Positions 36,122 through 48,208 are shown, numbered from the stretch's first letter. The stretch: 64,000 nucleotides of DNA from Deltaproteobacteria bacterium UBA6601 (GCA_002433485.1 DJIF01000103.1:637-64636); one strand, 5' to 3'. Notes: generated from the sequence alone by a model not told the origin. A program made the numbers and translations.

Positions 36122-37126
36122 TTACTCAAGTTGTTGAAAGGCAGTTGAGGTTTTCGTCACGAATCCCAGTTCTGGGTCTCGAACGATGAACAGGGCGGCC
36201 AGTGACAGGCGCTCTGCTATCTCGAGCCCCGCCGCTAGCCCCAGAATCGAGAGGGCCGTTGCCCAGGCGTCGGCGGTAGAGCATCGAGTTGCAATCACGG
36301 TGACGCTGGCCAGCTGGTTGGTTACCGGCTGCAGGCTGCGTGGATCGATCAGGTGGGACACACGGCTTCCATCGACCTCATAGTAGTTGCGGTAGTCGCC
36401 ACTGGTGGCCATGGCGGCGTTCTTCAAGGCCACCACCTGATGTACAGAGCGCTGCTCATCGTTGGGCGCCTCAATGCCAAGTCGCCATGGCTCGCCGCGC
36501 GGGTTGTTGCCACGGGCCACGATCTCGCCGCCCACCTCGGCCAGCAGGTTCTGTCGGCCCGTTTTGGTGAGTCGCTCTATCACCAGATCGACTGCATGGC
36601 CTTTAGCGATCGCCGAGAGGTCGACTTCCAGCTCCGGGTGGGCTTTGTAGGCTTTGCCCTGCTCCAGGCGCAGTTTGTCTTGTCCGAGCTGGGGAGCCAG
36701 TCTCTCTATTGTGTCTGCTGCTGGTGACCGGTGAAGCTTCTCCGGTCCAAAACCCCATGCGCGTACTGCGGGGCCAATGGTGACATCGAATGCACCTTCG
36801 GACAGGCGCCCAATCTCAAGTGCTTCGCTCAGGATCTCGACAAGGGGCTGGGAGAGGACGGTTCCATCAAGGCTCTTATGGCCATTGAGCTTCATCAGCT
36901 CGGAGTCGCTTCGATAAGTGGACATTTGTGCGTCGACCTCATCGAGTGCTGATTGGACGATGGCACGGAGTTCCTGCTTGGACTCGTCGGTGGCTGGCTC
37001 AGCGGATTTTACGACCCAGCTGGTGCCAAGTGCCTCGCCTTGGATCACCAGCTGCTGTGGTGCCTGCGGTGTGCGGGTAAAGGTCACATAGAACAAGCCG
37101 CCAACAAACAGGGCGGGGAGGATCAT
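36122..37126 (-). CDS. apbE: FAD:protein FMN transferase
   Basis: 334 aa from the ATG at 37126; the open frame continues 33 codons upstream into nqrF, with TTG at 37165 as an alternative. A single N-terminal hydrophobic segment (ILPALFVGGLFYVTF) anchors or exports it. ApbE motifs: GEALGTSWVV, FDVTIGPAVRAWGF, VDLSAIAKGHAVD, LLAEVGGEIVARG, VSHLIDPRSLQPV and TADAWATALSILG. The enzyme attaches FMN through threonine to NqrB and NqrC, whose SGAT target sites are encoded upstream. Confidence 0.92.
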   Translation of the reverse strand: MILPALFVGGLFYVTFTRTPQAPQQLVIQGEALGTSWVVKSAEPATDESKQELRAIVQSALDEVDAQMSTYRSDSELMKLNGHKSLDGTVLSQPLVEILSEALEIGRLSEGAFDVTIGPAVRAWGFGPEKLHRSPAADTIERLAPQLGQDKLRLEQGKAYKAHPELEVDLSAIAKGHAVDLVIERLTKTGRQNLLAEVGGEIVARGNNPRGEPWRLGIEAPNDEQRSVHQVVALKNAAMATSGDYRNYYEVDGSRVSHLIDPRSLQPVTNQLASVTVIATRCSTADAWATALSILGLAAGLEIAERLSLAALFIVRDPELGFVTKTSTAFQQLE

Positions 37127-37169
37127 CTTCCGCAGCGGCGGCGGTCCCTTGAGGCCGGGCGGCAAGCGC

Positions 37170-38411
37170 CTATCCGCCGAAGTCGTCGAGCATGATGTTC
37201 TCGGGCTCCACCCCAAGGTCCTCAAGCATCTGGATGACCGCCTGGTTCATCATGGGGGGACCGCACATATAGAACTCAACGTCCTCGGGTGACTCGTGCT
37301 TGGAGAGATAGTTGTCGAGCACGATCTGGTGGATGAAGCCTGTGTGGCCATCCCAGTTGTCTTCTTCGCGGGGCTCACTGAGTGCCAGGTGCCACTCGAA
37401 GTTGTCATTTTCCTCGGCAATTTTGTCGAAGTGGTCGATATAGAAGGCCTCGCGCAGTGACCGCGCGCCATACCAGAAGCTCACCTTGCGTCTGGTCTTG
37501 ATTCGCCGGAACTGGTCGAAGATGTGCGAGCGCATTGGCGCCATACCCGCACCACCTCCGATGAATACCATTTCGGCCTCAGTTTCTTTGGCAAAGAACT
37601 CTCCAAATGGGCCCGATATGGTCACCTCGTCGCCGGGTTTCAGATCGAAGATATAGCTCGACATGATGCCCGGCGGTACATCTGCCCAGGCGTTTTTGGC
37701 GCGGTCCCAGGGAGGGCTGGCGATGCGCACGTTGAGCATGATCATGCCCTCCTCTTCCGGATAGTTCGCCATGGAGTAGGCGCGCACAACGGTGTTATCG
37801 ACTTTGGAGACAAAGTCCCACATACCGAACTTGTCCCAGTCCCCCCGGTACTCTTCTTCGACTTCGAAGTCTTTGTACTTGGCGATGTGCGGTGGGCACT
37901 CGATCTGGATGTAGCCACCGGCACGGAAGGGAACCGAATCGCCTGGTGGCAGCTCCAGAATCAGCTCCTTGATGAAGGTCGCCACGTTCTCATTTGAGCG
38001 CACCTTGCAGGTCCACTTACGCACGCTGAAGATCTCGGGTTCGAGCTCGATGCTCATGTCCTGCTTGACCTTTACCTGGCAGCTCAGGCGGCATCCTTCG
38101 CGGGCTTCGCCACGGCTGATATGACCCTCTTCGGTGGGCAGCATCGCGCCTCCACCGTCATGGACATGAACCTTGCAGACACCGCAGGTGCCTTTGCCAC
38201 CGCAGGCCGAAGGAATGAAGATCCCCTGCGCGCTCAAGGTGTTTAGCAGGGTGCTGCCGGCCTGGGTCTCGATGGTGTTGGCATCGTCTTCGTTGACAAA
38301 TATCTTCACATTGCCAGACGGTACGAGCTTGCTGCGTGCCACCATCAGGACGACCACCAGGCCGACAATGGTGAGGAAGAAAATGGCAACGCCTGTCAGG
38401 ATCGTGATCAT
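37170..38411 (-). CDS. nqrF: Na+-translocating NADH:quinone reductase subunit F
   Basis: 413 aa. One N-terminal membrane helix (2-24). A [2Fe-2S] domain with C70-GGKGT-C76-GV-C79 and C111. FAD-binding RAYSMANYP and NADH-binding [12 protein letters not shown]. It ends in the conserved MLDDFGG. NqrF accepts electrons from NADH and starts the chain to quinone. It is 10 bp after nqrE. Confidence 0.96.
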   Translation of the reverse strand: MITILTGVAIFFLTIVGLVVVLMVARSKLVPSGNVKIFVNEDDANTIETQAGSTLLNTLSAQGIFIPSACGGKGTCGVCKVHVHDGGGAMLPTEEGHISRGEAREGCRLSCQVKVKQDMSIELEPEIFSVRKWTCKVRSNENVATFIKELILELPPGDSVPFRAGGYIQIECPPHIAKYKDFEVEEEYRGDWDKFGMWDFVSKVDNTVVRAYSMANYPEEEGMIMLNVRIASPPWDRAKNAWADVPPGIMSSYIFDLKPGDEVTISGPFGEFFAKETEAEMVFIGGGAGMAPMRSHIFDQFRRIKTRRKVSFWYGARSLREAFYIDHFDKIAEENDNFEWHLALSEPREEDNWDGHTGFIHQIVLDNYLSKHESPEDVEFYMCGPPMMNQAVIQMLEDLGVEPENIMLDDFGG

Positions 38412-38421
38412 GGGTTCTCCC

Positions 38422-39036
38422 CTACAGTTGGATGCCGGCGAAGGCCATGAAGGCCATCGACATCAGACCGGTGACGATGAAGGTAATGCCCAGGCCCCGC
38501 AGCGCTGGCGGTACATTGGAGTAGCGCATCTTCTCGCGAATTGCGGCCAGAGCGACGATGGCCAGCAAGAAGCCAACTCCGGAGCCGAAGCCGAAGACAC
38601 TGCTCTGGATCAGGTTGTAGTCACGCTCGACCATGAACAGCGAGGCACCGAGAATGGCGCAGTTCACCGCAATCAGTGGCAAAAACACACCGAGCGCGTT
38701 GTAGAGGCCCGGCATGAAGCGGTCCAAGGTCATCTCAACCACCTGAACCGTCGCTGCAATGGTAGCGATAAAGGTCAGGAAGTTGAGGAAGGAGAGGTCC
38801 AGGGTTTCAAAGCTCGGGTGTAGCCAACTCATCGCGCTCTCTTTCAAGAACTTTGAGTAGATGATGTTGTTCAACGGGGTTGTTACCGTCAGCACGAACA
38901 CCACCGCAGTGCCTAGGCCCATTGCCGTGTCGACCTTCTTTGAGACGGCCAGGAAGGAACACATCCCGAGGAAAAATGCGAGGGCCATGTTCTCAACGAA
39001 CACCGCCTTCACAAACAGACTGATCAACTCTTCCAT
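38422..39036 (-). CDS. nqrE: Na+-NQR subunit E
   Basis: 204 aa, six membrane helices. Cys26 ([13 protein letters not shown]) and Cys126 (IAVNCAILG) correspond to the iron-site cysteines shared with NqrD. The half-helix motif pattern is intact. It lies 11 bp after nqrD. Confidence 0.96.
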   Translation of the reverse strand: MEELISLFVKAVFVENMALAFFLGMCSFLAVSKKVDTAMGLGTAVVFVLTVTTPLNNIIYSKFLKESAMSWLHPSFETLDLSFLNFLTFIATIAATVQVVEMTLDRFMPGLYNALGVFLPLIAVNCAILGASLFMVERDYNLIQSSVFGFGSGVGFLLAIVALAAIREKMRYSNVPPALRGLGITFIVTGLMSMAFMAFAGIQL

Positions 39037-39047
39037 GTCAGCCTCCC

Positions 39048-39668
39048 TTAATCTGCAGTTACCAGCTCAGGCTTACGCCATCGCAGGAACCAGATGAAGA
39101 TACCAATGAGAAAGAAGGCTCCGGGGGCGAGCACCATCAGCCCGTTTGGCTGATACCAGCCACCCTCGTTGACCAGCGGGAATACGGTAAACCCCAGCAG
39201 CTTGCCCGAACCAAACAGTTCCCGGAAAAAACCTACCAACAGCAGGACCAGCGAATAGCCGAAGCCATTGCCCAGTGCGTCCGCCATGGAGGCTTTGGCG
39301 TCGTTTTGCATCGCAAAGGCCTCAGCCCGCCCCATGACGATGCAGTTGGTAATGATCAAGCCGACAAAGACCGAAAGTTGCTTGGAGATGTCGTAGACAA
39401 AGGCTTTAAGGATCTGGTCGGTGACGATCACCAGCGATGCGATGATCGTGAGCTGAACGATGATTCGAATGCTGGGCGGAATGAAATTTCGGATCAGGGC
39501 TACGCTCACATTAGAGCCCATCATTACTGCGATCACGGCCAGCGACATCACAATTGATGTCTCCAGCTTGGTGGTCACCGCCAGTGCCGAACAAATTCCG
39601 AGGACCTGCACCGCAATGGGATTGTTGTTGAACAGCGGGTCCAGGACCACTTCTTTGTTGTTAGCCAT
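39048..39668 (-). CDS. nqrD: Na+-NQR subunit D
   Basis: 206 aa, six membrane helices, homologous to NqrE in inverted topology. Cys26 ([13 protein letters not shown]) and Cys109 ([16 protein letters not shown]) supply the other iron-site ligands. The start shares one base with the nqrC stop. Confidence 0.96.
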   Translation of the reverse strand: MANNKEVVLDPLFNNNPIAVQVLGICSALAVTTKLETSIVMSLAVIAVMMGSNVSVALIRNFIPPSIRIIVQLTIIASLVIVTDQILKAFVYDISKQLSVFVGLIITNCIVMGRAEAFAMQNDAKASMADALGNGFGYSLVLLLVGFFRELFGSGKLLGFTVFPLVNEGGWYQPNGLMVLAPGAFFLIGIFIWFLRWRKPELVTAD

Positions 39669-40462
39669 CAGCCCTGACCTCCTGTAAGCGACTGATTACG
39701 GAAGTTGGCCAGATAGGCGCCAAAGCGCTGCTCCTCCAGCCAGAAGCGGAGCAGGGCACCAACACCGCGACTGGTGATGGTGGCCCCAGACAGACCATCC
39801 ACGTTGTGTGGGTCGTCAGAGACTGAGCCGGCCGCCCCCTTTTTGACATCAATGGTTGCCTTCCAGGAGCCATCAAATGCTTTTCTACCCGGCCAGAGAG
39901 CCTGCCAGCTCGGGTTGTCCACCTCGCCGCCGAGCCCCGGCGTCTCACCGTGCTCGTAGAAGGTCAGGCCTGCGATCGTGGTGGTGTCTGATTCCAGCGC
40001 GATGTAACCATAGAGAGTCGACCACAGACCCTTGCCCTCTACCGGCAAGACCAGCTTTTCGACCGCATCCCCTTTCATCAACAGGTAGACCAGAGCATGG
40101 TTGGGGACTCGCAATACCTTGGCGGAATTGGCGTCGGCGGCTGCGCTTCGAGCCGGGTCCTGGCGGGCTTTTCTTTGGTCAAAGCTTGCCAACTCTTCGG
40201 CTGTGACCTGCACGTATTTGCCAGTCTTCAGATCAACTAAACGGGGTACAATGTTGCTTGAGAAGCGTTGGTTGATTTCTTCTGGCGTGATGTCTTCGCC
40301 AGCCTCATACAGGCTAACCACCCCCAGCACCTTCTTCTTCTGGTCCAGCTGTTTGTTGATGGTCTGGCGCTCCTTGAGCAGGACCGCCGCACCCGACACC
40401 ACAACCGAGCAGACCAGGCAGACCACAGCGGCAAAACCAATGATGTACTTGGTACTACGCAT
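39668..40462 (-). CDS. nqrC: Na+-NQR subunit C (covalent FMN)
   Basis: 264 aa from the ATG at 40462, the start that gives the conserved [17 protein letters not shown] membrane helix. The soluble FMN domain ends with [13 protein letters not shown]; Thr228 of SGAT is the expected FMN-phosphodiester site. [13 protein letters not shown] and [12 protein letters not shown] are also conserved. It overlaps nqrB by 8 bp. Confidence 0.96.
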   Translation of the reverse strand: MRSTKYIIGFAAVVCLVCSVVVSGAAVLLKERQTINKQLDQKKKVLGVVSLYEAGEDITPEEINQRFSSNIVPRLVDLKTGKYVQVTAEELASFDQRKARQDPARSAAADANSAKVLRVPNHALVYLLMKGDAVEKLVLPVEGKGLWSTLYGYIALESDTTTIAGLTFYEHGETPGLGGEVDNPSWQALWPGRKAFDGSWKATIDVKKGAAGSVSDDPHNVDGLSGATITSRGVGALLRFWLEEQRFGAYLANFRNQSLTGGQG

Positions 40463-41717
40463 TTCGAGCGACCCTCCGCTTGATGTTGGCTTGCACGAAG
40501 AAGTAGTCGATGAAGGGCGCAAACATGTTCATGAACAGAATGGCCAGCATCATGCCTTCGGGGTACGCCGGATTGATGACCCGAACCAGGACCACCATCA
40601 CCCCGATGCCAAAGCCATAGATGAGCTTGCCCTTTTCGGTGAAGGCAGAGGTCACCGGGTCAGTCGCCATGAAGACCGTGCCGAAGGCCCAGCCGCCCAC
40701 CACCAGGTGCCACATTAGCGGCATTGAGAAGGCTGGGTTGGTCTCAGAGCCGACCGCGTTGAGCAGTAGCACCATGGCGACGGTCCCCACGGTCACGCCG
40801 GCCATGGTCCGCCATGAACCGATGCCCGTGGCAATCAAGACCGCCGCTCCAAGCAGGCAGGCCAGCGCTGAGGTTTCACCCATGGAGCCAGGCACCAAGC
40901 CGTAAAATGCATCGAGCCAGGCGGAACCCCCGACCGCCATTGCCGAGCTCGCCCAGTCGATGCTTCCAGCCGCAGCACCAGCCAGATAGGTAGCCCCTGA
41001 CAGGCCATCAATGCTGCCAATTCCCGAAGCCAGACCGTCGACGGCATACCAGGGCTGATCGCCGGAGATGTCAGCTGGGTAGGCAAAAAACAGGAACGCA
41101 CGACCCATCAGCGCCACATTCAATACATTCATCCCTGTTCCACCAAAGGCTTCCTTGGCGAGAATGACGGCGAAGGCGATGCCAAGTCCCACCTGCCACA
41201 GTGGGATCGTGGGGGGCAAAACCAGCGGGAACAGGAACAAGGTCACGAGGAAGCCCTCGTTGACTTCATGCTTGCGGAAGACGGCAAAGGCCATCTCGAT
41301 ATGTCCGCCAATAATTCCCGTCACTGCGAAGACCGGAACAAACCAGACAGCGCCATGCGCCAGGTTGGCGATCACATTGGTTGGGTCAAAAGCAGCCTCG
41401 GGTGAGCCCATCAATAACAGCAGCAGGTCCATCTGCCAGGCATCGAGCGGCTGGGCCCCCTGAGAGATGGCCAGGTTGGCTTGGAACCCAGTGTTGTAGA
41501 GCGCCATCAAGCAGCAGGGCACCAGTGCCACTACGACGGTGATCATCATGCGCTTGAGGTCAAGTCCGTCCCGCACGTGAACGCTGCCCTTGGTCACCTC
41601 TCCCGGAGTGAACAGCAGGGTGTCTGGCGCCTCATAGAAGGCGTGCAAATGCTCAAGCTTTCCACCACTCTCAAACAGATGAGCCTGGCTATCGAGCAAT
41701 TTCCGGATCGCTTTCAT
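40455..41717 (-). CDS. nqrB: Na+-NQR subunit B (covalent FMN, Na+ channel)
   Basis: 420 aa from the ATG at 41717, which shares one base with the nqrA stop (TGATG). About ten membrane helices. FMN attachment [11 protein letters not shown] with Thr243. Conserved [17 protein letters not shown] and [12 protein letters not shown] are present. It forms the core of the pump with the quinone site. Confidence 0.96.
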   Translation of the reverse strand: MKAIRKLLDSQAHLFESGGKLEHLHAFYEAPDTLLFTPGEVTKGSVHVRDGLDLKRMMITVVVALVPCCLMALYNTGFQANLAISQGAQPLDAWQMDLLLLLMGSPEAAFDPTNVIANLAHGAVWFVPVFAVTGIIGGHIEMAFAVFRKHEVNEGFLVTLFLFPLVLPPTIPLWQVGLGIAFAVILAKEAFGGTGMNVLNVALMGRAFLFFAYPADISGDQPWYAVDGLASGIGSIDGLSGATYLAGAAAGSIDWASSAMAVGGSAWLDAFYGLVPGSMGETSALACLLGAAVLIATGIGSWRTMAGVTVGTVAMVLLLNAVGSETNPAFSMPLMWHLVVGGWAFGTVFMATDPVTSAFTEKGKLIYGFGIGVMVVLVRVINPAYPEGMMLAILFMNMFAPFIDYFFVQANIKRRVARNA

Positions 41718-43075
41718 CAGCCTTCCTTCCAGATCTCGGTGAGGTTGCGACGGAGGGCAACGCCAAAGTCTTCCTTGCCCGGGCTCACAAAGGAACACAG
41801 GGCCAGGTCTTCTTCAACAAGCTCTAGTGCTCCCAGTTTTTCAGCCTGCTCTAAATCGTCGACCACCAGTGATCGCAGTAGGAAGGTCGGCATGATGTCG
41901 AGCGGCATTACTTTTTCGAACATGCCGATGGGGACCATGGCCCGATGGGAGCCATTGGTGCTGGTGTTGAGAGCATATTTTCTGCTCGGCAAGAAGGCCG
42001 CGAGGAAGGCTCGCGTTGTTGAGAAGGTGTTCTTGCCCGGTCGCAGCCAACCCAGGAACTCACGTTCCCGGTCTTCGGTGAGCACACTTACCTGGTCGTC
42101 GTAGCGGCCAAGATATCCATGTTCCTCACCCATGGCAGTGCGTCCGCCGATGACCGCACCCGAGATTGTGCGGATTTCTCCCGTGTTCAACTCTCCCTCT
42201 GTCAGGGTATCCAGGGCGGCGCCGATGCGGGTCTTAAGCAGGCGCGGATTCTTTGCTGCCGGGCCCCCGAGGGCGACCACCGTGGACACATCCAGGGTCC
42301 CGGTGCGAAACAGGTGCCCAATGGCAGCTACATCCTGAGCACCGATGTGCCATACGGTCTTTCCGCGACTCACTGGGTCCAGTGCATGAATATGGGTGCC
42401 AACTAGCCCTGCCGGGTGCTTGCCGTCAAACTCAGCTACTTGAATTTTGCTGGATGTAGTGGCCGGCAGTGCTGCCCCGGCCTTCTTGCACAGCCAGATC
42501 GGTCCTTGTGTGAGCTGCTCAAGGGCCTCAAGACCGGCGGTGAAGTCATCCTCTCGACCTGCCAGGGACAGGGTCGGATCGCCGCACAGTGGTCGGGTGT
42601 TGATGGCTGTGACAAAGATGCTCGCACAGTCCTCATCACTGGACGGAACGCGGTCATGTGGACGCGCTCTGAGCGCGGTCCAAAGACCGGACTCAAACAG
42701 CAGGGCTCGAACCTTTGGGCCATCGAGTTCAGCACCTGCGGTGTAGTTCTCAAAAGGGTGATGGTCATCAGCGGTGCCGCTCTCGTTGACTTCGATGACC
42801 ACCGAAATAAGAGCGCGCTTAGCGCCACGATTTACCGCGGCAACGGTACCTGCGGCAGGGGCGGTAAACCGAACAGAGGTTGCTTTGCGGTCGTCGAAGA
42901 TCGGCTGGCCTCGTTTGACCGCATCTCCCACACCGACCAGCATCTTCGGCTTCATGTAGGGATAGTCAGCAGCCATTAGCGCGACCCGTGACACCTCTGC
43001 GCCTTCATGGATCTGTTGGTCTGGTGCGCCGCTGATCGGAAGATCAAGGCCCTTTTTGATGTAGTGGACGCCCAT
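41717..43075 (-). CDS. nqrA: Na+-NQR subunit A
   Basis: 452 aa, peripheral cytoplasmic subunit. Opens [15 protein letters not shown], with [20 protein letters not shown] and the lipoyl-like [11 protein letters not shown] segment. GGAGGA lies seven bases before the ATG. It is the first gene of the leftward nqrABCDEF-apbE-nqrM cluster. The complete subunit set plus apbE and nqrM implies a working sodium pump. Confidence 0.96.
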   Translation of the reverse strand: MGVHYIKKGLDLPISGAPDQQIHEGAEVSRVALMAADYPYMKPKMLVGVGDAVKRGQPIFDDRKATSVRFTAPAAGTVAAVNRGAKRALISVVIEVNESGTADDHHPFENYTAGAELDGPKVRALLFESGLWTALRARPHDRVPSSDEDCASIFVTAINTRPLCGDPTLSLAGREDDFTAGLEALEQLTQGPIWLCKKAGAALPATTSSKIQVAEFDGKHPAGLVGTHIHALDPVSRGKTVWHIGAQDVAAIGHLFRTGTLDVSTVVALGGPAAKNPRLLKTRIGAALDTLTEGELNTGEIRTISGAVIGGRTAMGEEHGYLGRYDDQVSVLTEDREREFLGWLRPGKNTFSTTRAFLAAFLPSRKYALNTSTNGSHRAMVPIGMFEKVMPLDIMPTFLLRSLVVDDLEQAEKLGALELVEEDLALCSFVSPGKEDFGVALRRNLTEIWKEG

Positions 43076-43499
43076 CAGGCTTCCTCCGAAGCAATATTCA
43101 ACACCACAAAAAAACCTCTAGAACCAGCCAGCTGTGCTGGAAGTTCTGAAGCAGAAGGCCAGAGTTTAGAAAACAAGACTGAAACCTATCCTATTTACAC
43201 CTTAAAAGCCTGATACCACATTCGCGAAGTTCGGCAAAAAGAGAACCGTCTTCTTGTGGCGGATCTGAGGCTTCTGATCAGCCTGCAGGGGGTCAGTTGG
43301 CGGGCAGGAAGTCCGTTGCCCGGTTTGATGCGGGCCACGAGTTGAGACCAGGATTGCAGGCGAGTTCAGCTTGGTGGGCTTGAATGAATCCTTATTCAGT
43401 TTCTCGCTCGCGCATTGGCTCATTTACCTGTATGGAAGGGGTCCTTTGTCGGGTCCTTTGCGGACAAAGCTGGTGCGCTCAATAACTGATGGATGAGAT
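43076..43499. other. 424-bp divergent intergenic region, nqrA / acyl-CoA dehydrogenase
   Basis: No credible gene. It should hold the nqr promoter (leftward) and the dehydrogenase promoter (rightward). An A-tract (43107-43113) and a CCAGC...GCTGG hairpin lie within 70 bp of nqrA. I cannot assign -35/-10 boxes with confidence and see no Fur-type palindrome here. Confidence 0.4.
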
Positions 43500-45347
43500 A
43501 TGAACACGCAGAATAAGATTCAGGTTTCCGAAGAAGAGTCCCGCGCCCTTGCCGAGGCATCGCGTGAGACCGAGTGGAAAAATCCCAGCTTCATGAAGGA
43601 GCTTTTCCTCGGGAATTTTCGCTTTGACCTCATTCATCCCTACCCTGAGCGTACAGAGTGGCGGCCTGAGTTCACCGAGTTTTTTGACAAGCTGACCTCT
43701 TTTCTGCGGGATACCTGGGACCCGGTTGAGGTTGACGCCAGTGGTGAATACAACATGGAGCATGTTGCTCAGCTGGCCGAGATGGGTGCTTTTGGGATGA
43801 AGATCCCGACCGAGTATGGCGGTCTCGGCTTTGATCAGCTCGAGTACGCCCAGGTGATGGAACTGCTGGGGTGCCATGATGGCAACCTGACCGCGTTGCT
43901 GTCAGCACATCAGTCCATTGGTGTACCGCAGCCTCTGAAGTTGTTCGGATCAGATGCTCTCAAGCAGCAGTACCTACCGCGCTGCGCGTCGGGAGAGATC
44001 TCTGCATTTGCGCTGACCGAGCCAGAGGTCGGCTCAGATCCTGCTCGCCTGACGACTAGCGTGCGCTTGAGTGAGGATGGTGAACACTTCTTGCTGAACG
44101 GCACCAAGCTTTGGTGCACCAACGGCACTCTGGCCAAGCTCCTGGTCGTCATGGCAAAGCACCAGGAAACCGGCAAGATCTCTGCCTTTGTGGTGGAGAC
44201 CGATTGGGCTGGAGTCAGCATCGATCATCGCTGCCATTTTATGGGTCTCAAGGCCCTGGCCAACGCGGTAATCACCTTTGCCGACGTCAAGATCCCGGTG
44301 GGCAATCTCATCGGCAAAGAGGGGCGTGGCCTTAAGATCGCTCTGACCACCCTTAACGACGGTCGCCTATCTATTCCCAACACCTGTGTCGGGATTGGAA
44401 AGGGGTGCTTGACGGTGGTGCGTGAGTGGGCCAGTACGCGAACGCAGTGGGGTGTGCCGGTGGGCAAGCACGAGAGCCTGGCCCACAAGATCAGCGACAT
44501 GGCCTCGGTCACCTTTGCCATGGAGTCGATCGTCAAGCTGACTTCCTACCTGTCGAACAACAAGAAGCTGGACCTGCGCCTGGAGTCGGCCGCTTGCAAG
44601 GAGTGGAACACCTGGCAGGCCTGGGAGATCGTCGACGACGCTATGCAGATACGTGGCGGCCGCGGTTATGAGACCGAGGTGAGCCTGAAGGCCCGCGGCG
44701 AAGAGCCCTGGCCGTGTGAGCGAATCATGCGAGACTCGCGGATCAATAAGATCTTTGAGGGGTCGTCGGAAATCATGCACCTCTTGATGGCCCGTGAGGC
44801 TGTCGATAAGCACCTCTCCGTTGCTGGCGCGATGGTGGACCCTAAGTCGACTGTCGCTGACAAGCTCAAGGCGCTTCCCTCGATCGCTTTGTTTTATGCC
44901 TGGTGGTATCCCACCCGTTGGCTCAACAGCTTGACGGCTTTCTATTTTGGCTATGGGCGCTGGGGTAAGCACTTGCGTTTCATTCATCGGAGTGCGGCCA
45001 AGCTCGCTCGAGAGAGCTTTCACGGCATGCTCCTGTTCCGCGAGAAGCTCGAGCGTCGTCAGGTCTTCTTGTTCCGGCTGGTGGACGTGGTGAATGAGCT
45101 CTTTGCTATGACAGCTTCCATCGCCAGAGCTATTGCCCTAGAGAAGCGCGGCGCTTCCGAGGCAGCTCAAGCTGCGGATCTGGCCGATGCCTTTTGTCTC
45201 AAGAGCCGCCGGGTGGTGAAGCAGCGTTTTGCTGAGCTGTGGAGCAACGATGATTTGGCCAAGGTGGCGCTGAGTTCGCAGGTCTTGAAGGGCGATCATG
45301 TCTGGATGGAGGCTATGCCCGAGCGCTTGAACACGTTTCGAAAGTAG
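43500..45347 (+). CDS. Acyl-CoA dehydrogenase with long C-terminal extension
   Basis: 615 aa, longer than medium/short-chain enzymes (~380) and like the very-long-chain/ACAD9 group. Flavin fold motifs: FALTEPEVGSDPA, LNGTKLWCTNG, GRLSIPNTCVGIGKG, QIRGGRGYETE and RDSRINKIFEGSSEIMHL (the Glu of FEGSSE is the expected catalytic base). The C-terminal ~170 residues are the helical extension and contain a WWYPTRWL stretch. It would oxidise acyl-CoA and pass electrons through ETF to quinone. Isolated; no other beta-oxidation gene is adjacent. Confidence 0.92.
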   Translation: MNTQNKIQVSEEESRALAEASRETEWKNPSFMKELFLGNFRFDLIHPYPERTEWRPEFTEFFDKLTSFLRDTWDPVEVDASGEYNMEHVAQLAEMGAFGMKIPTEYGGLGFDQLEYAQVMELLGCHDGNLTALLSAHQSIGVPQPLKLFGSDALKQQYLPRCASGEISAFALTEPEVGSDPARLTTSVRLSEDGEHFLLNGTKLWCTNGTLAKLLVVMAKHQETGKISAFVVETDWAGVSIDHRCHFMGLKALANAVITFADVKIPVGNLIGKEGRGLKIALTTLNDGRLSIPNTCVGIGKGCLTVVREWASTRTQWGVPVGKHESLAHKISDMASVTFAMESIVKLTSYLSNNKKLDLRLESAACKEWNTWQAWEIVDDAMQIRGGRGYETEVSLKARGEEPWPCERIMRDSRINKIFEGSSEIMHLLMAREAVDKHLSVAGAMVDPKSTVADKLKALPSIALFYAWWYPTRWLNSLTAFYFGYGRWGKHLRFIHRSAAKLARESFHGMLLFREKLERRQVFLFRLVDVVNELFAMTASIARAIALEKRGASEAAQAADLADAFCLKSRRVVKQRFAELWSNDDLAKVALSSQVLKGDHVWMEAMPERLNTFRK

Positions 45348-45509
45348 GCGCGGCTTTAGACCCGGATGCTGGAGGGACCGGCTAAGGGGCTCTGTCTTCA
45401 TCAGCCCAGGCGCCCCGTTGCTGGGTAGGGACCTTGCAGCAGGTCCGTCGCAGCGGAGGCGGCCTTGGCTGCGTGGGTTCCCGCAAGGGGGCAGCAAGCG
45501 CCGCGAGCC

Positions 45510-46262
45510 TTACTTGGAGCGCAGTTTCAGCTGACTGAGCAGCAGGTCTTTGTTCATCCGTGCGATGGCTCGCAGGTCAATGCCTTTAGGACATGCTACA
45601 GCGCATTCTCCGGCGTTGGAGCAGTGGCCAAAGCCTTCTTCGTCCATCTTCGCCACCATCGCTCCGACCCGCTCGTAGCGCTCGACCTGGCCCTGAGGAA
45701 GATTTCCCAGGTGCATCACCTTGGCACCGGTGAACAGCATAGCTGCGGCGTTGGGGCAGGCAGCAACACAGGCGCCACAGCCGATGCAGGCGGCTTTGTC
45801 AAAGGCCTCATCGGCATCTTGCTTGTTGACCTGCACGGCGTGCGCATCGGGGGCTGAGCCGGTTCGTACTGAGATATAGCCGCCGGATTGAATGATGCGG
45901 TCGAAGGAGCTGCGGTCGACAATGAGATCCTTCAGCACCGGGAAGGCTTCGGCTCGGAACGGCTCAATGACCACCGTCTCACCGTCGCGGAACTCGCGCA
46001 TATGTAGCTGGCAGGTTGTGGTGCGGTCCTTGTGACCGTGGGGTTGCCCATTGATCATGCAGCCGCAGGCCCCGCAGATACCCTCACGGCAGTCGCTCTC
46101 GAAGGCGATCGGCTCTTCACCCTTCACTTCAAGGCTTTCGTTCAGCACATCGAGCATCTCGAGGAACGACATATCCTCGTTCACATCATTGACCGAGTAG
46201 GTGACCAGCTCTCCGGGTGCATCTGGTCCCTGCTGGCGCCAGATCTTCAGAGTGAGATTCAT
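45510..46262 (-). CDS. sdhB: Succinate dehydrogenase/fumarate reductase iron-sulfur subunit
   Basis: 250 aa. [2Fe-2S] site [13 protein letters not shown] plus a later Cys; [4Fe-4S] site [12 protein letters not shown]; [3Fe-4S] site [15 protein letters not shown]. The start overlaps the sdhA stop (TAATG). The family is the three-subunit, cytochrome b558 type (SdhCAB order). Confidence 0.95.
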   Translation of the reverse strand: MNLTLKIWRQQGPDAPGELVTYSVNDVNEDMSFLEMLDVLNESLEVKGEEPIAFESDCREGICGACGCMINGQPHGHKDRTTTCQLHMREFRDGETVVIEPFRAEAFPVLKDLIVDRSSFDRIIQSGGYISVRTGSAPDAHAVQVNKQDADEAFDKAACIGCGACVAACPNAAAMLFTGAKVMHLGNLPQGQVERYERVGAMVAKMDEEGFGHCSNAGECAVACPKGIDLRAIARMNKDLLLSQLKLRSK

Positions 46263-48208
46263 TACTTGTAGCTCCTCTGGGTCGGCGGCACGTACTCGAA
46301 GCTTAGCTCTTCTTTGTGCAGATTTGGCTTGTTGCCCACGCCGGTGAACTCCCAGGCTGCTACGTGACAGAACTCTTCGTCGTTCCGCCGAGCCTCGCCC
46401 TCTTCGGTCTGATGCTCGTTGCGGAAGTGACCGCCGCAGGACTCTTCTCGGGTAAAAGCGTCCAGTAACTTAATCTCCGCGAACTCAAGGAAGTCGGCTA
46501 CTCGCATGGCCTTCTCGAGGCTCTGGTTCAGGCTCGCACCGCTGCCTGGCACACTGACGTTGCCCCAGAACTCCTCGCGCAAGGCCGGTACTTTGTCCAT
46601 CGCTTCCTGTAGGCCCTCTTTGTTGCGTGCCATCCCGCAGTAGTCCCAGATCAAGAGCCCCAATTCCCGGTGGAAGCTGTCGACCGAACGTTTGCCTTTG
46701 ATGGAGAGGAGCTTGTTGATGCGATCCTGGACCGTGGTTTCGGCCTGGCTGAACTCAGCGCTGTTCGTATCGAGGGGCCGCGCTCCCACCTCAGCCAGAT
46801 AGTGGCCAATCGTGTACGGCAGCACGAAGTAGCCATCGGCGAGGCCCTGCATCAGGGCCGAGGCACCAAGGCGGTTGGCTCCGTGGTCTGAGAAGTTGGC
46901 CTCACCGATCACGAACAGTCCGGGCAGGTTGCTCTGCAGGTTGTAGTCCACCCACAGTCCGCCCATGGTGTAGTGGGTGGCCGGGTAGATGCGCATTGGC
47001 GTTTCATAGGGATTGTCACCGGTGATCCGCTGGTACATCTCAAAGAGGTTGCCGTACCGGGCTGATACGCCGTCCTTGCCGAGTCGTTCAATGGCATCGC
47101 GGAAGTCCAGGTACACGCCGCGGCCGTTGTAGGCGACACCGCGACCTTCGTCACAGGCGGTCTTAGCGGCCCGGCTTGCAACATCTCGTGGCACCAGATT
47201 GCCGAAGGTTGGATAGCGCCGCTCCAGGTAATAGTCGCGCTCACTGTCTGGGATCTTAGCTGGGTCTCGCCCCACTTTACCCGCTGCTTGGTCCCAGCAG
47301 TCGTTGGGGTCTTGCGGCACCCATACTCGACCGTCATTGCGCAAAGATTCGCTCATCAGGGTGAGCTTGGACTGGTATTCGCCGGATACTGGAATGCAGG
47401 TGGGGTGAATCTGGGTGTAGCAGGGGTTGGCAAACAGCGCACCGCGCTTAGCAGCGCGCCAGGTCGCGGTGACGTTGCAGCCCATGGCGTTGGTTGAGAG
47501 ATAGAAGATGTTGCCGTAGCCGCCGGTCGCAAGCACCACAGCGTCGGCCGCATAACGCCGAAGTTCGCCGCTGACGAGGTCGCGAACAATGATGCCTCGG
47601 GCCTGCCCATCCCTGACGACCAGATCCAACATCTCGGTTCGCGGGAACATCTTAACCTTGCCCTCATGAACCATTCGGGCGTGCGCCTGATAGGCGCCGA
47701 GGAGCAACTGCTGACCGGTCTGACCGCGGGCGTAGAAGGTACGGCTTACCAGCGCACCGCCGAAGGAACGGTTCGCTAGCAGGCCACCATACTCTCGGGC
47801 GAAGGGTACCCCCTGGGCGACCGCTTGATCGATGATGTTTACGCTGACCTGGGCGAGCCGGTAGACATTGGACTCGCGCGAGCGGAAGTCACCGCCCTTG
47901 ACGGTGTCGTAAAAAAGTCGCCAGATGCTGTCGCCGTCGTTCTGGTAATTCTTAGCCGCGTTGATGCCGCCCTGGGCTGCGATCGAGTGGGCGCGCCTGG
48001 GGCTGTCCTGAAAGCAGAAGTTCAAGACGTTGTAGCCCAGCTCGGCCATGGTGGCTGCCGCTGATGCACCGGCGAGGCCCGTGCCGACAACAATGACTGT
48101 GTACTTGCGCTTGTTAGCAGGATTGACCACCCGGATCGCCTGGCGATGGCGGTCCCAGGAGGTCTCGATCGGCCCATCTGGGGCGTGGCTCTTTAGCTCG
48201 ATGCTCAT
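46262..48208 (-). CDS. sdhA: Succinate dehydrogenase flavoprotein subunit
   Basis: 648 aa. FAD motif [21 protein letters not shown], flavin loop [16 protein letters not shown], substrate region [14 protein letters not shown] and [20 protein letters not shown]. Length and sequence fit the SdhA group that pairs with a single five-helix cytochrome b. It overlaps sdhC by ATGA. Confidence 0.96.
   Translation of the reverse strand: MSIELKSHAPDGPIETSWDRHRQAIRVVNPANKRKYTVIVVGTGLAGASAAATMAELGYNVLNFCFQDSPRRAHSIAAQGGINAAKNYQNDGDSIWRLFYDTVKGGDFRSRESNVYRLAQVSVNIIDQAVAQGVPFAREYGGLLANRSFGGALVSRTFYARGQTGQQLLLGAYQAHARMVHEGKVKMFPRTEMLDLVVRDGQARGIIVRDLVSGELRRYAADAVVLATGGYGNIFYLSTNAMGCNVTATWRAAKRGALFANPCYTQIHPTCIPVSGEYQSKLTLMSESLRNDGRVWVPQDPNDCWDQAAGKVGRDPAKIPDSERDYYLERRYPTFGNLVPRDVASRAAKTACDEGRGVAYNGRGVYLDFRDAIERLGKDGVSARYGNLFEMYQRITGDNPYETPMRIYPATHYTMGGLWVDYNLQSNLPGLFVIGEANFSDHGANRLGASALMQGLADGYFVLPYTIGHYLAEVGARPLDTNSAEFSQAETTVQDRINKLLSIKGKRSVDSFHRELGLLIWDYCGMARNKEGLQEAMDKVPALREEFWGNVSVPGSGASLNQSLEKAMRVADFLEFAEIKLLDAFTREESCGGHFRNEHQTEEGEARRNDEEFCHVAAWEFTGVGNKPNLHKEELSFEYVPPTQRSYK

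Noticed and set aside
43007..43213. Small plus-strand frame at the start of nqrA
   Set aside because: It overlaps the nqrA 5' end in antisense and has no Shine-Dalgarno.
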